Source: Owenia fusiformis
Lineage: Eukaryota > Annelida > Polychaeta > Sabellida > Oweniidae
Assembly (NCBI GenBank): GCA_903813345.2
Contig: CAIIXF020000007.1
Coordinates: 751,730-815,729 of the forward strand
Direction: 5' to 3'
Length of the DNA stretch: 64,000 nt
The notes under the pieces were generated by a model. The model was not told where the DNA came from. It ran no database searches and was given only the letters and a program-made list of their open reading frames with translations. How positions within the stretch are numbered: the first letter of the stretch is position 1; each line of letters starts with the position of its first letter. A program made the translations under genes and the position numbers. This document shows positions 11,113-23,700 of the stretch, piece by piece.

Positions 11113-12095
11113 GAACATGTCCTCTGCCAACCTGAACAATCAGTCTGAGCTGTATTTGACAGTCATGCTTGGCTTAAATGATAGGTTTGAGACATATTGT
11201 GCCAAGTGTGAAAAAAGCTGAGGTCAGTTAAGCTATATTATCCAAGGGAGACATGTCTAGATTCTCCTAGAGATAACTACATGCATATATGTTTTAATTC
11301 GTGGAAATTGTGTTGAGACTATTTGAAGGGCATATATTGTATAGTATGAGATACTGTGTTTTCAGCAATGACATGACAAGCCAAAATTAATAAAACATAC
11401 ATATTTTTTTCTTTAACATTTTCACAAATAATCATTTTACCATTATCTGAATTTTTGTGGACTGAGCTACAATAATAAAGAAATTTGAATAAATAGAAAA
11501 ATGGTCCAATTTTCATTGGCCCAGCCTGTAATTTGAAATTGCAGCTGTTACACAGCGTAAACAGCACTCATTCTATATTGGTGATCGAAATGACCTATCA
11601 ATACAAATTGAAATTGCATTTTGAAAGTCGAAAGATTTCTGTGTAATTGTATAAAAAATCTAAACAAATGGTGCGAATATCCGTAAAGTGACGATATCCG
11701 CACCGCTTGTTTAGAGGAAGCACATATCCGATGTTTTCAGTTTTTAAAAATTAACATAGAAAGTTTATGCCTTTCAAAATGCAAAAAATGATTAATATCG
11801 ATGGTTCATCTCGATCACCAATACTGTAAACGGTATATTAAAGGTTCAATTTCAAATTCTATGCAATGGAGAAAGGATGAATCCTTGGTGCGTCGTTAAA
11901 GAATGAACACAACTATATACAAAATTGCCATTTTATTAGGTATCCTCTACAAATGGGTGAATATAATTCAATAGAAGAGTATCCAACATGCATTAGTTTA
12001 TATCAGTGATTCAGTTTCAAAAATGTCCGTAAATATAAGTACCTTGCGCACAGTATATCCACACCGCTTGTTTTCGTATAGCACAGTCTTTATGG
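11113..12095 (-). repeat. Right arm of the large inverted-repeat pair
   Basis: Reverse-complement partner of 6478-6865 with about 0.6 kb of extra sequence. Inside it the word CACCGCTTGTTT occurs twice (about 11700 and 12060), suggesting a local duplication. Confidence 0.7.
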
Positions 12096-13132
12096 ACATT
12101 ATGGAGTGTTATTAGAAAATACATGGTGAAAAATGTCCGGAAGATGGGTTCTTAAGTAATGGCAATCACCCAGTTGCATTATTTTAATGCAATTTTCCAT
12201 TTCGAGTTGGATTTGGACATATGCTTTAACGATTATACAATATATATTTTTGTAAAACAATTAGAAGTACAAGATGATGATGAAGTGACCAGTTGGTCTC
12301 AAAACCTCCGGGCAAAAGTGTAGGTTAGTTTTTGAGGAATCCCTTACTGTATACTCGTGATAATGATTACCTGTTGTACTGATGCTAACGTAACATATAA
12401 ATACATTGATGTTAACAAATACGATGGTGTATTTAGTAAAATTAGTATAGTAATAAATGCAAATTGGGCACGAAATTCAAATCAAAACATGGCTGCATCT
12501 AGTTAATTGTAATGTATATTTATTGCCTTATTTATATGAGAAAATACATTTTCAATATAATTCTAATTTATATATTATATAAGTACTATGTTAAATCATG
12601 TGCTAAATAATTAACAATTTAGCTGTTTTACAAAGTTTATAGGAGCTTTAGACATTGTCAAATATTTGTTAAAGTAAAAAAGATTTTGTTGGCGTTTCAT
12701 ATATAATCACACGCAAGAATGCCTTTATATTTTACTAATTCATCAAATTCAGCGTGCTCATTTTGACCAATGATTGCTACCAATCTTGTGTGACAATATG
12801 ATGTTCGATGTGATTTGTCCAGTTTAAAGGCAGAATCAGATCTATGGAAGTGACAAAATTACAAGCAACATGTGCAATTGACGTACCAATCTATTCCTTA
12901 CAATCTCAATTACAATATCTCCCAAAAGATTCACGATATGTTATGAATTGATGAAGTTATAATAGATTAAAAGTGCAAAAACGGGTGGAAATGTTTAAAT
13001 TCTCCCAAATAATAAGAAAGGTAACCATTCTTATAGAAAAATAATACATTATTGTAAAAATCTTTAGTTTTCCTGAAATAAAGTGTGCACTTTGAGGATT
13101 TTTAGAAAATAGACATGAAAAGGAATGACATA
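12096..13132. other. Gene-free stretch
   Basis: AT-rich sequence with no coding frame or strong repeat that I can recognise. Confidence 0.6.
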
Positions 13133-14008
13133 CAGGGTGTCCGGAAAGTAAAGATACAAATACTCTTATTTTAAGAGATTTCGTTCTTTTGTTATGAAAT
13201 TGTTACAGATTGTAGAGGAACTTTATTACAATACATCTACCAATTTTTATAACATATAGTCTAAACTTGTTAAAGTTACGGTTGTCATGGTTACGGTGGT
13301 GAGGGGTATGCGGAGCAGTTCCTGGATATCACTAAATTGTGATAAATTGCTAAAATACAACCATTTGAAACAGTGTTTATTATTGTATTTCCTCAGTCAA
13401 TGGACCAATTCACAAAGCAAAGAAAACAGATCTTACAATTGAATGTCTTGACATTTTATACAATGGCCCATATTTGCCTGATAATGTCCCGTTAGACTTC
13501 TACATTAATGAATATTTTAAAGCAATATTTGTTAGAAGTTCAACATAAAAATGAGACTCTGCTTGAAGTCGATGTTATCAGCAATCTTAGAGATGGCCAG
13601 CGGCGGTTTTGTCAGGTCTTGAAATCTCCGGTCAAAATGCACAAAAATGTTAAGATAATGGTGGGGAATACATAATACTGGATAACAGAAGTAATGCCAA
13701 ATGACTAAATAATGTCACAGTACTAATGCTTTTGCTGTTGTGGTACATAATTTGATGTATAATAGCAACAGATGACAAAGTGTCAAGATGATATGAACTG
13801 GAGAAAAGAATTATAAAACATAATTGTGACGCTGCTCCACATACCCGCGACTCCTGTTACCATACCTTTTTTATTTTGAAACAATTTGTCATGATAGTTG
13901 CAGGATAAATTGTTACAATGTCATTCTACAATCTGTAGCAATTTCATCCCACAACAGGTAAATCTATCGAAATTAGAGCATTTGTATCTTTACTTTCCGG
14001 ACACCCTT
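13133..14008. mobile_element. 876-bp TA-flanked DNA element, CAGGGTGTCCGGAAAGT ends
   Basis: The left end GGGTGTCCGGAAAGTAAAG (13135 onward) is perfectly inverted at the right end (to 14006) over 26 bases. It is flanked by TA (13131-13132 and 14009-14010), as for Tc1/mariner-type insertions. Sub-terminal matches (TTTGTTATGAAATTGTTACAG against its inverse near 13930) extend the TIR. No transposase frame is left inside. Confidence 0.85.
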
Positions 14009-14383
14009 TAAGCCAGAAATATTCTAAAATTGAAACAATTATTTGTTAGGCTGCTTGCTAGATCTGATTCTCTCTTTAACATGTGGTCAATAATGTCTAA
14101 TAATGACTTAGGGTGGAAAACAACCACAGACTGTTACAATTCTAAAGAAACTCGAACCTCTTCTTAATGAAGGAAACATGTTTTGGTTGGGCTTTGTTAC
14201 AAAGTAAATGCTGATCTGGATGAATTACCCCTTAAAAGTGTTCTTGAATGTATCTTCAAAGTTTCAAAACTACATGGGGCATCTGGAAGTTCTAAATGGA
14301 CAAGGTAGCCCTACACGAGGGGCACAAGAATACATTGCGATGAACACATGGCCGTTAAATTTTTATACAATGGCTCTATTTTT

Positions 14384-14389
14384 TTTATT
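14384..14389 (-). terminator. Candidate polyadenylation signal for receptor copy B
   Basis: TTTATT on the plus strand (AATAAA on minus), about 90 bases past the receptor stop codon. The surrounding DNA holds two tandem near-copies of ATAATGGCTCTATTTTTT. Confidence 0.45.
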
Positions 14390-14474
14390 GTTTCCAACAT
14401 TTTTACATAATGGCTCTATTTTTTATATTCTAATATCTCATTTTAAGCAACCTTTCATATAGGTCTTCTGTTTC

Positions 14475-14795
14475 TCATCTTAATTTGAATATGATTACAC
14501 CTATTAAAATTGTGGCTAATACAAATAAAACAAAAAGTAATCGATCAACCACGCATGCTACAAGTTGCCACTCTTGAACATACATAGCATTACGTTCTTC
14601 CTCTTGTCTGGAGGCTTTTGCATCCAATCGAGTCATCCTGAGTTCTTCCAATGATTTATTCAAAGTGTCTACCATGGATGCGGTCTTTCCATTTCCATTG
14701 ACTATTGGAACGTCTTGCATATGTTCTCTCCTTGTATAATGGTAGGGCATGTAAGAGGTCTTGCCATCTGCCCCTGTTCCTTTTGACTCCATTCC
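14475..14795 (-). CDS. Receptor copy B exon 7 (MA helix, M4, stop)
   Basis: 321 nt including the stop. It encodes the polar part of the M3-M4 loop, a Glu/Arg-rich amphipathic helix, EWQLVACVVDRLLF and the M4 segment, ending five residues after M4. Acceptor CCTTTAAAG. A minus-strand AATAAA lies at 14384-14389. Confidence 0.93.
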   Translation of the reverse strand, partial: GMESKGTGADGKTSYMPYHYTRREHMQDVPIVNGNGKTASMVDTLNKSLEELRMTRLDAKASRQEEERNAMYVQEWQLVACVVDRLLFVLFVLATILIGVIIFKLR

Positions 14796-17700
14796 CTTTA
14801 AAGGAACAAATAAATAATAAACGGAACACAAAATAAGGATAACATACAACATTTAAGCTAGCTGTACACCAATGGGACATCAAGGGAGTTATTGAGCAAA
14901 ATATTTTCAAGGGACATGAAGGGACAAGTCCGGACATTCCCATGGGACATTCTTGGGACATCAGGGGACATCGTCCCCGTCCCACGTTGTCCTTTTTTGT
15001 CCCAAGTTGTCCCCGGGACATTACATCCGACGTTGTCTGATTTTGACCCTTTTTGTCCCTTTATGTCCCAAGATACCCGGGGACAAGAGCAGACAAGTTG
15101 GGACAAACGGACAAAGTCGGACATCGTCCCATTGGTGTACGGCTATCTATAGATTATTCGAAAATCAAATTGCAAATCGGTAAGCGGCAAAGTAAGATAG
15201 TATTAAAGATTCGGAGCAATTAACTTGTGTATCCTTTTGTTTGGAAGATGAGAATCTACGTTACCTCTATTTGTTGTAGAAAGTCACGAATATGCGGCTT
15301 TAGACACAGAAATGGAGCACAATATCCAAAAAGAAATTTCCTTATGGGTTTTGGAACCCTCGCCCCGAAGCAGCCATAGAAATGAATGTTTAAAACACAA
15401 ACAGCAGACATCACAGAAAATCCGAGAAGGACGATTGCCGCACCAAAGAACTGTGCTAAAAAGGAACAAAATAAGAAAATATTTTATCATCTTTAATATA
15501 ATAAGGTATCATGGACCATATATGAGATACATTCTACTTCTGCTACAAGGTTCGGTAACCTATTTTGGGGCGAGTAATGCATGATATATGATTAACAATA
15601 AGTGATTCTTTTCCGATGTTTTATGTAATTAATTTATTGCAATGATATATAGCTTACCCAGAAGTGGCACATATTCAGCAGTGGATGGTATGTTGTCTGT
15701 AATTATCAACTGGTATACGGTCAGGGCTAATAATACTGTTACTCCAAGGGACACCTTTTCACCACTTTCTGCCGGTAGCCAAAATACGGCCACTGATATC
15801 ACCATGAGTAATACACATGGGAATAATAAGGTGAACATGTAGAAATTTGGTTTTCTGCTCATGTGAACATAGGCTGTGACATCTGAAAAAGTTCCTCCAT
15901 CATATTCCAACGCATGTCTGATCAATTTAACATCGATCAATTCCCATTCTTCATTGTCTATAAACTTATCAGTGTATGCTTCATTCGTTACGGGTATCAC
16001 ATCAACTTCATCCACGTTGAATACCCACGAGCCAAATTTCATAGGACATAATTGTTCATCAAATGGATAATCCCGAATGTAAAGTCTGCAGGTAGTTTGT
16101 GTTTGAGCAACTGTCATCCAATGTATGTCGCCTGTATGGGAAATCCTCACATTTGTGTTACTCCATATTTCAGTGAAGCCCCTTTCTTCATCAACACTAT
16201 ATAGAAATGGAATAAAAGAATGTTTTTCTACATAAGTTTGGCAACCGGAGAATCGCATTGGATAGCATACAAAAACTGTCAATGTTTGAATTTTGATTTT
16301 ATTCATCAATTACAACAGTTCAGAGCTTTATAAAAATATGATTTATTTTAAATTGCCAAATGCAGACAGGCTTTGATAAGTGATCTAAAGGGGAACTTAA
16401 AGGTTTACAAACTTATGTAGGGGGAGTATGTAGTATCACAGGAAGGGTCTTTGTAACAGTTGGGGTTTGTTTGGTGGAAGGGTCGTCTAAGTAGGAATCG
16501 GACAAATACATTGTGTAAGCGTAATGAATTAATAGGGAAAGATAATTTTGTGATAATTGTAGAGTTGCATAATTCAAATGCTACTTAGTAGCTGTCCAAA
16601 TAGCATCTTCGAGTTCAAGTCGACATGGGGGTCAAGGTCGTACATGAAACAAACCCCAACAACCCAATCAGTAAGTTTCAACAGATCAAGAAAAATATAT
16701 TATGTAACTTACTACAATTGTGTACATGTAAAATTAAAAAATATAGAAACATACATACAGGTGATTCGTTAACAATTAATTCGGTCAAGATATATACAAA
16801 AACGAGTGCAGCCAGATACCTGTTGTATAATGTTATATCAGGAGTCCAAATAGTGTCAGATGGTACTATAAGTAGGTCCAATCCATCATAATCAGCTGGA
16901 TCCCAAGTTAGAAACTCATCCTTCCAACGCTGGAGGAAATCAAAGTTCATATTTATACTTGGATATCACTGACATTCGGTTTAAATATAAAATGAATTAA
17001 AGATGTTTGAGCTTGTCATGGTACTCTGGTTTTACAGTTTACAGTGGTTCCAGAAGTTAACAAGGAGGGAGGGGGGGGGTAAATTTTGAGTTAGTAAGAA
17101 TATATAAGTGCAAATGCCAAAGGGAAGGGTGTCTAAAAACTTTAAAGAAACCCAACAAGAAAAGCAAACTGTAAGTGTAAATCTGACAGACAATAGAGAA
17201 ATTTCGCACACAAGTGAAAGTACAACTTATACGTATACGTATACTTTAAAGGGTCATGTCGAACTATTATATTTACTAAAATCAATTTTAAATTGTACTT
17301 AATGGAACATAACTATTCCCGTTATAGAAAAGCTCCATCAACTAGAGACTATGGATGCACTGTCATCTGCACGTGTAGATTATGCACATTATAATTAAAT
17401 GCTTGCTTCCGTGTCCTTGTAGTTGTAGTGTATTATAAACACGATCCTTTAAAGGGAGTCATGATTCTTTAAAGTGAGTCATTACATAAACAAGTTGATT
17501 TTTTCAATGTTTTCATGATCAGTATAAGTTCAATGAACTTACAAAACGGTATATTTACGTAGATGATAACGTATACAGTTGGATCTCCGTATAAAGATTT
17601 GCCTACATGTGTGTGGAACAATTGACCGCAAGCATTTTTTCAAATTAATAGGATAGTTTCTAAAGAGCAGAAAAACCAATGAAATCTCGTGCTGCCATCT

Positions 17701-20700
17701 TTTATTCAGCTTTTAACTCGGGCTAGAGCTCCATTCATTTACATGCTAAAATCTTGGAAAAGTGGCTTAATTTCATGATTTATCAAAGTGTGTTTGTTGA
17801 ATCTGTATAAAACTTGAATGATATACCACATGATGACCCTGTTTATGTACATGTTGTGATTAAACATGCAAATGTTGATTGACATACAAATAATCCACGG
17901 ATTTAAAGAATTTTAGCATTGCATCAATGGACATTTGGCCCAAGTTTTTTTAAATTGTTATAGAAAATTATTCAAATTACATAACTGTGTAAATCAAAGC
18001 TATTATAGGAGAAAAAATTTCACTGAATTCAATTATTTTTTTATTTTTTATTTTTTTTTTATTTTATTTTTTTTTCTCAATTTACATTTTCACTACACAA
18101 GGATACAAGTGATTTGCCGTTTTTACAAATGAAATAGAAATACAAAGAATACCAAATTCGACACACAGACCCATTCCACTCACACGACATTCATTCATAT
18201 CATGCATACCACACACATACAATCACTCATCAAAAATATTTTCCAGTCTGAGACCTTCGTTTAAATAGGCTTGAAATCCAACACAAGTCAGTGGCATGTT
18301 GGAATAATAAGCTCTATGAACATAGTATTTTAATATCAAAACGGAAAAGTTAAACTTTCTAAAATGTTTCCTATCGAAATACCCAACAATGACGTGTTGC
18401 TCATTTAAGTGTATATCCTTTTCTCTCCATTGATCTCCGAAATATTTTAAAAGACTTTTGATGTTCTTGCACTCCCAAAAACGGTGGACAATCGTCTCTT
18501 TTTGGCCGCAAAAATCACATTTATCATTCGTACGTATACCAACAAGTTTAAGGTACAAATTTGAGGCATAAATATTATTAATAATCTTATACTGTAATTC
18601 CCAAAAAGCGTGGTTTTTGGTTATGTCATATACCATTGAACACATATCTCGAGCGTTAACATTATATTTGCAACATAAGCGCTTAACGCTTATTGATTCA
18701 GAAAAACATTGTTGATTGATGTACAATTGAATCATTTTTGTATTCAAATTTTTGATGTGGACCGTTTTGTTACCAATAAAAAACTCTTCGATGCTTTCAG
18801 TATATTCGGTTTCACACTTCGCTTTCGGATCGCTTTTTAAAATTGATTTCCATTTCTTTGGAATGGAAGATATTAGGCTAATGTAGTCTAAAAAGTTTAT
18901 ATCCACCTGGAACTTGTATTTAAAATCATTCAGTTCCATAAAACTACCATTCCCATTTAGTAAATCATTTATTTGAACAACCCCCATTTCGAAAAGGCTT
19001 TTTTGAAATATCTGTTTACCCTCCCTAAGTATGTATTTATTATGCCATAGTATCTCGCTCTTTACCTCAGAACTGTTTTTTGGTTCCTCCGTCTCACTTA
19101 CCGTTGAATAATATGAAAGAGCATTCATATAGAAATCGGGGATTTTTTGTTTAAATAGGCGTACATCATATCTACATTGCAGAAGTAGATTAAGACCGCC
19201 AAAATGTTCAAAATATATTCGCGGAATCACTTTCCAGTGGCTAAGTTGGTCATCAAGGAATCGTTTAAGCCACATAATTTTTAGTGCTTTTTCCATCGAG
19301 GTCATGTTCACCATACGAATGCCCCCCTGATCATAAGATCCGACCACAGTATTTCGCTTTATTTTATCCCGTTTCCCTTTCCACAAAAAATTATAGATCA
19401 AAGTATTCACCTTTGAAATGATGCTGTCGGGCGTAACAGTCATGGACATAGAATATACGATCTGTGAAACTGCAAGGGATTTGATTATCATAATACGACC
19501 GTAAATGGTGAGATTTCGCTTACCCCAGAGGTTCAGAATCCTCTTCAACGATTCTATTTTCCGGTCAAAATTTATCGCCTTATTATGCTCTGGATCGTAT
19601 GATACACTGATGCCTAAAAACTTACTTTGCCTCTTTACCCAAATACAGCCCCCAATATTCGGATTTACACCATCATGGTTGGCACCAACACTAAAACATT
19701 CGGTTTTTTCCTTATTAATTTTTAGGCCCGATAATTGATAAAAATTTTCGAAAATGCTTAAGGCAGCTTCAAGGGAATTTGCATCTTTGAGTATTAGAGA
19801 CGTGTCATCGGCATACATAATCAATTTCTGAGTGTGGCCATTTAGATCGATTCCTTTCACATTTTCATCTTGCCTGATCTTAAGGGCAAGTACCTCAATA
19901 CATATAACAAAAAGGGAGCAACTTAACGGATCTCCTTGACGGACACCCCTATGTACTTTAAACCACCCAGTGGAATGCCCGTTGTTCAATACGCAGCTAT
20001 TGATATCAGTGTAAAAGAGCTTAACCCAACGGATTAACTCATCGCCAAAATTAAAGTACCGCAACGCAAAATCAATAAAACTCCATTCGATACTGTCATA
20101 TGCTTTTTCAAAGTCAATTAAAGAAATAATGCCTGGTATTTTCCTTTCTCTAGTATATACTAGTAAATCCTCCATAAATCGAATGTTTTCGCCAATCAGT
20201 CTTCCTTTGACAAAGGCAGTCTGATCGGGTTCAATAATCGCGCAGAGAACCGCTTCAATTCTCTTACTTACCACTTTAGAAACAATTTTATAATCTATAT
20301 TTAACAATGAAATTGGACGCCAGTTTTTAAGCAGAGATAAATCCTTTCCCGATTTTTCAATCAAAGATATTACGCCCTGCCTTTGACTAACAGATAAGAG
20401 TCCAACTCTAAGTGAGAGGTTAAAACTGTCAACAACACCTGTCGAAATGTCGTTCCAAAATGCTTTATACCATTCGGCCGAAAGGCCATCACTCCCCGGT
20501 GTTTTGTTCGACTTAAACGTTGAGAGAACTTTAAAGCATTCTGCTTCAGTAAGTCTGAGTTCGCACGATGCCTTCTGCGCTTCAGATAGTTTACGCGACT
20601 GTAGATTATTAGTAAAAATGTCAAAATCTTTGAAATCGGGCGAGACCTTTTCAGAGTATAAATCTTGATAAAAGAGTTTAATTTCATTCAAAATACGAGT

Positions 20701-23700
20701 ATCATTTTCGATACTTACTCCACCAATCGACAAATTTGTTATGTGTTTTTTCTCGTGGTTTGATTTTTCCAAATTAAAGAAAAAAGACGTACATCTTTCA
20801 TTTTTTTCATACTGGTCAATTTTTGCTCGGATCAAATGACCTTCCGCCTTATAGATACACATTTTTTCAAGTTTGACTTTTGCTCTTTCATAGGCTTCAC
20901 ATACCGAAGAGATTAAGGTAGAGCCGTCACTTGCAATTAAAGATTCAAGATGTTCGATCTCCTTTAGTAACTCAAGTTCAGCTTTCCGATTTTCACGACA
21001 TTTTAACTTTGAAAAATGTATTGTCTTTTCCTTAATTTTGAACTTCATGAATTCCCATAATTCGATCTTGCTGAGATCACGGTGCTCGTCACGTAATTTT
21101 GTTATGAGGCTTCGGATGCTTAAAGAGTACTCCTCGTCTTGTAGCAAACTATTATTAAATTTCCAAAAACCCGCCCCCCTCATTTCTGTATCCAAACCAA
21201 TATTAAGTCGTAATAATTTATGATCAGAAAGAATGGCAGGCTCGATAAAGCACTCACAATTCTTTTTGATCCTCCTGTCAACAAAAAACATATCAATCCT
21301 ACTTTTAAATTTTGAATTTTTAAACTCATCCTTCGCAAAGGACTCATAAGTATATTGTACCGCAGAAGGGTTTAACGTTCTCCAGATATCAAAAAGATTA
21401 AAATCATGTATCATTGATCTCACGATACCGGCAGATTCGGATTCTTTATGTTTTGTCATTCCGTAGGAATATCTATCCGTATTAGGGTCGAGAATCATGT
21501 TACAATCACCTCCTATAATCAAAAAATCTGAAGCAAAGTTCGTTGAAATATGAGTGTGAAGCTTTCAAAGAAAGTCTTATTTTCGTGACCATCGTTTGGC
21601 GCGTAGATATTCACAAAAGTATAAGAGTGAGTACCTATTTTACATTTAATGATAACATACCTACCTGACGAATGTGTATCGATATCCAAAATGTCATATC
21701 GCTGATGTTTAGAAAAAAGTATCGCGACTCCACGCTCGCTCCGTTTTTGACCATGCGCAAAATATATATCAGATCCCCATTCCCTTTTCCACATATTTTC
21801 ATCGGCTATTGACGAATGGGTTTCTTGTAGAAAAACAACATCAAGTCTTTTTCTTTTCAGAAATAAGAAAATACACGCCCTCTTTTTATTTTGTCTCAGT
21901 CCCTTCGTATTTAGGGACCCTAAATTTAAGTTACGGATAGGAGCAGAATTCAATTATGCCATTTAAAAGAAGCTGATGTAAGTCATTAGAGGTCTAATAT
22001 GCAAGTCTCTTAAAATCTCACGAAAAACGAGATTTAGCGAGATTTCAAAAGCTATATGGAAACTATACTATTGGCTGAGTGGGAACAGTATCCAATCAAA
22101 TACTTTAACCATCAATTTTAAACACCAATCAAACCAGTAGGTTCTAGCAATTTCTGGAAACGACCCATTCAGTAGCTCAACATATGACATACAGGGTGTT
22201 TCATAACGAGCATCTCCAAAAAATCAATTTGAGAAGAGATGGGTCTAACATATGTACTATATATGAGCCTATTTTATTCTAGACAAACACATTTGGATCA
22301 ACTAAACATGCTACAATTCAAGAAAGTACAAATGGCACCCCTTTGACCTGTATTTATTACAGCCCGAGAAGATCTTTCCTGACGAAAAGCTCACATTATG
22401 AAACACCGTGTACGTTTACCTATAAGTATAAGTATACGTTATAAGTTGTACTTTCACTAGGTGCGAAATCTCTCTATTATAATCTGACAGACATTATAAT
22501 TAATTTGAACTTATGATATACCAAATTAAAGATGAGTAAATTCCCTATCCATTGGTATTTAATATGACATGTTTTCATCAAGAAAATCAATATTTATTTT
22601 TGAAATACGAGTGTCCCATTTTTTGGACCACCCTGTATATTTCAAATTATATTGTTACAATTCAGAAGATGACCATTAAATTGACGATGTGTAAAATTTT
22701 CAGAATTTTTTGATGACTGGTTTAAGAGAAACATGTTTTCAAAAAGGTCACCGTATCGATACCAATCCTTTTGAAAATTTAAGGCCCATTTTTTATAATT
22801 TTGTCTTTTGCCTAAAGGGCCAATTTTTTAGGCCCTACGAAATCTTTGGGCCCAAAAATGTTTGGGGCCCTAAACAATTTTCTGGGCCCACAAAAGAGGG
22901 GGTGGGGCTGGAACCGCCAGTGGTTTATCTCTAAAATATCTTCAGTCTAATCAAAATTGTATCAAACAATATAAAAAATACTAACCAATACCGTCCAAAT
23001 AGCACATGTCAATGTCTGTGTTTTTTCAACCTGAAAAATGAGTAACATATTTTTTTGCAATATGTCATGGAATACAATCACAATAGTTGACTTCAAGAGC
23101 GGTCTACAATTGTATATTGTTTAACCGGTGCATTCTCACTTTAGTTACTTAGCTGGACCATGGATGCAACTATTGGTCAATGTGTTTGTTGTTTCAAAGA
23201 TATGAAACAACAAGTGAAATAACCAATTTATGAAACCACGTTAAAAATATATTTCGAAATTCCAGTATGCTTTCAACTTCATATTTTGACAGAAGCTAAA
23301 CTCATATCAGTCATCTTATTTTATTCATGGTACCTGATTTATTTTTGTATGTAACCTAAGTTTTGTTCCTTATTTATTTACAATAGTCCGGAAATTCATG
23401 ACTTTGATAAATTTCTTCAATCTTCAAATATAGAAAGGTTTTAATAATTGATCCAAATGGCTGGTGGCTAGACTTATGGAGGGGAGTGTACATTTGTTAT
23501 ATATACTGTGTGCAATACATGAAATGCTGAAAAAGCTGTCATAACAGATGTCGCCCTTATCATTATTCACTTTGCTTAGACCAGATTGCTACAGCCGTCC
23601 ATGTTATACACTTGCAATAGTCACTTAATTTAATGATTTATTAAAATGTGTTGGTTGAATCTGTCTGAAACTCAAATTGCATACTGTGGGATGACCCTGC

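Larger units (their letters stand above)
18037..21945 (-). mobile_element. Recent, 5'-truncated L1/Tx1-type LINE in receptor intron 3
   Basis: Bounded by a perfect 12-bp direct repeat GAATTCAATTAT (18025-18036 and 21946-21957). On the minus strand it runs from a truncated endonuclease start, through reverse transcriptase and a Cys/His motif, to an A-rich tail (18037-18075). No ORF1 is present. Sequence on both sides joins to match a related intron segment at 23620-23960 that lacks the insertion. The element is antisense to nothing: it lies in the same orientation as the receptor gene. Confidence 0.95.

Noticed and set aside
14656-15183. Several 76-121-codon frames on both strands
   Set aside because: They arise from the GGGACA/TGTCCC array in receptor intron 6, or read exon 7 in the wrong frame.
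20370-20687. 105-codon frame inside the LINE
   Set aside because: Out-of-frame reading of ORF2.
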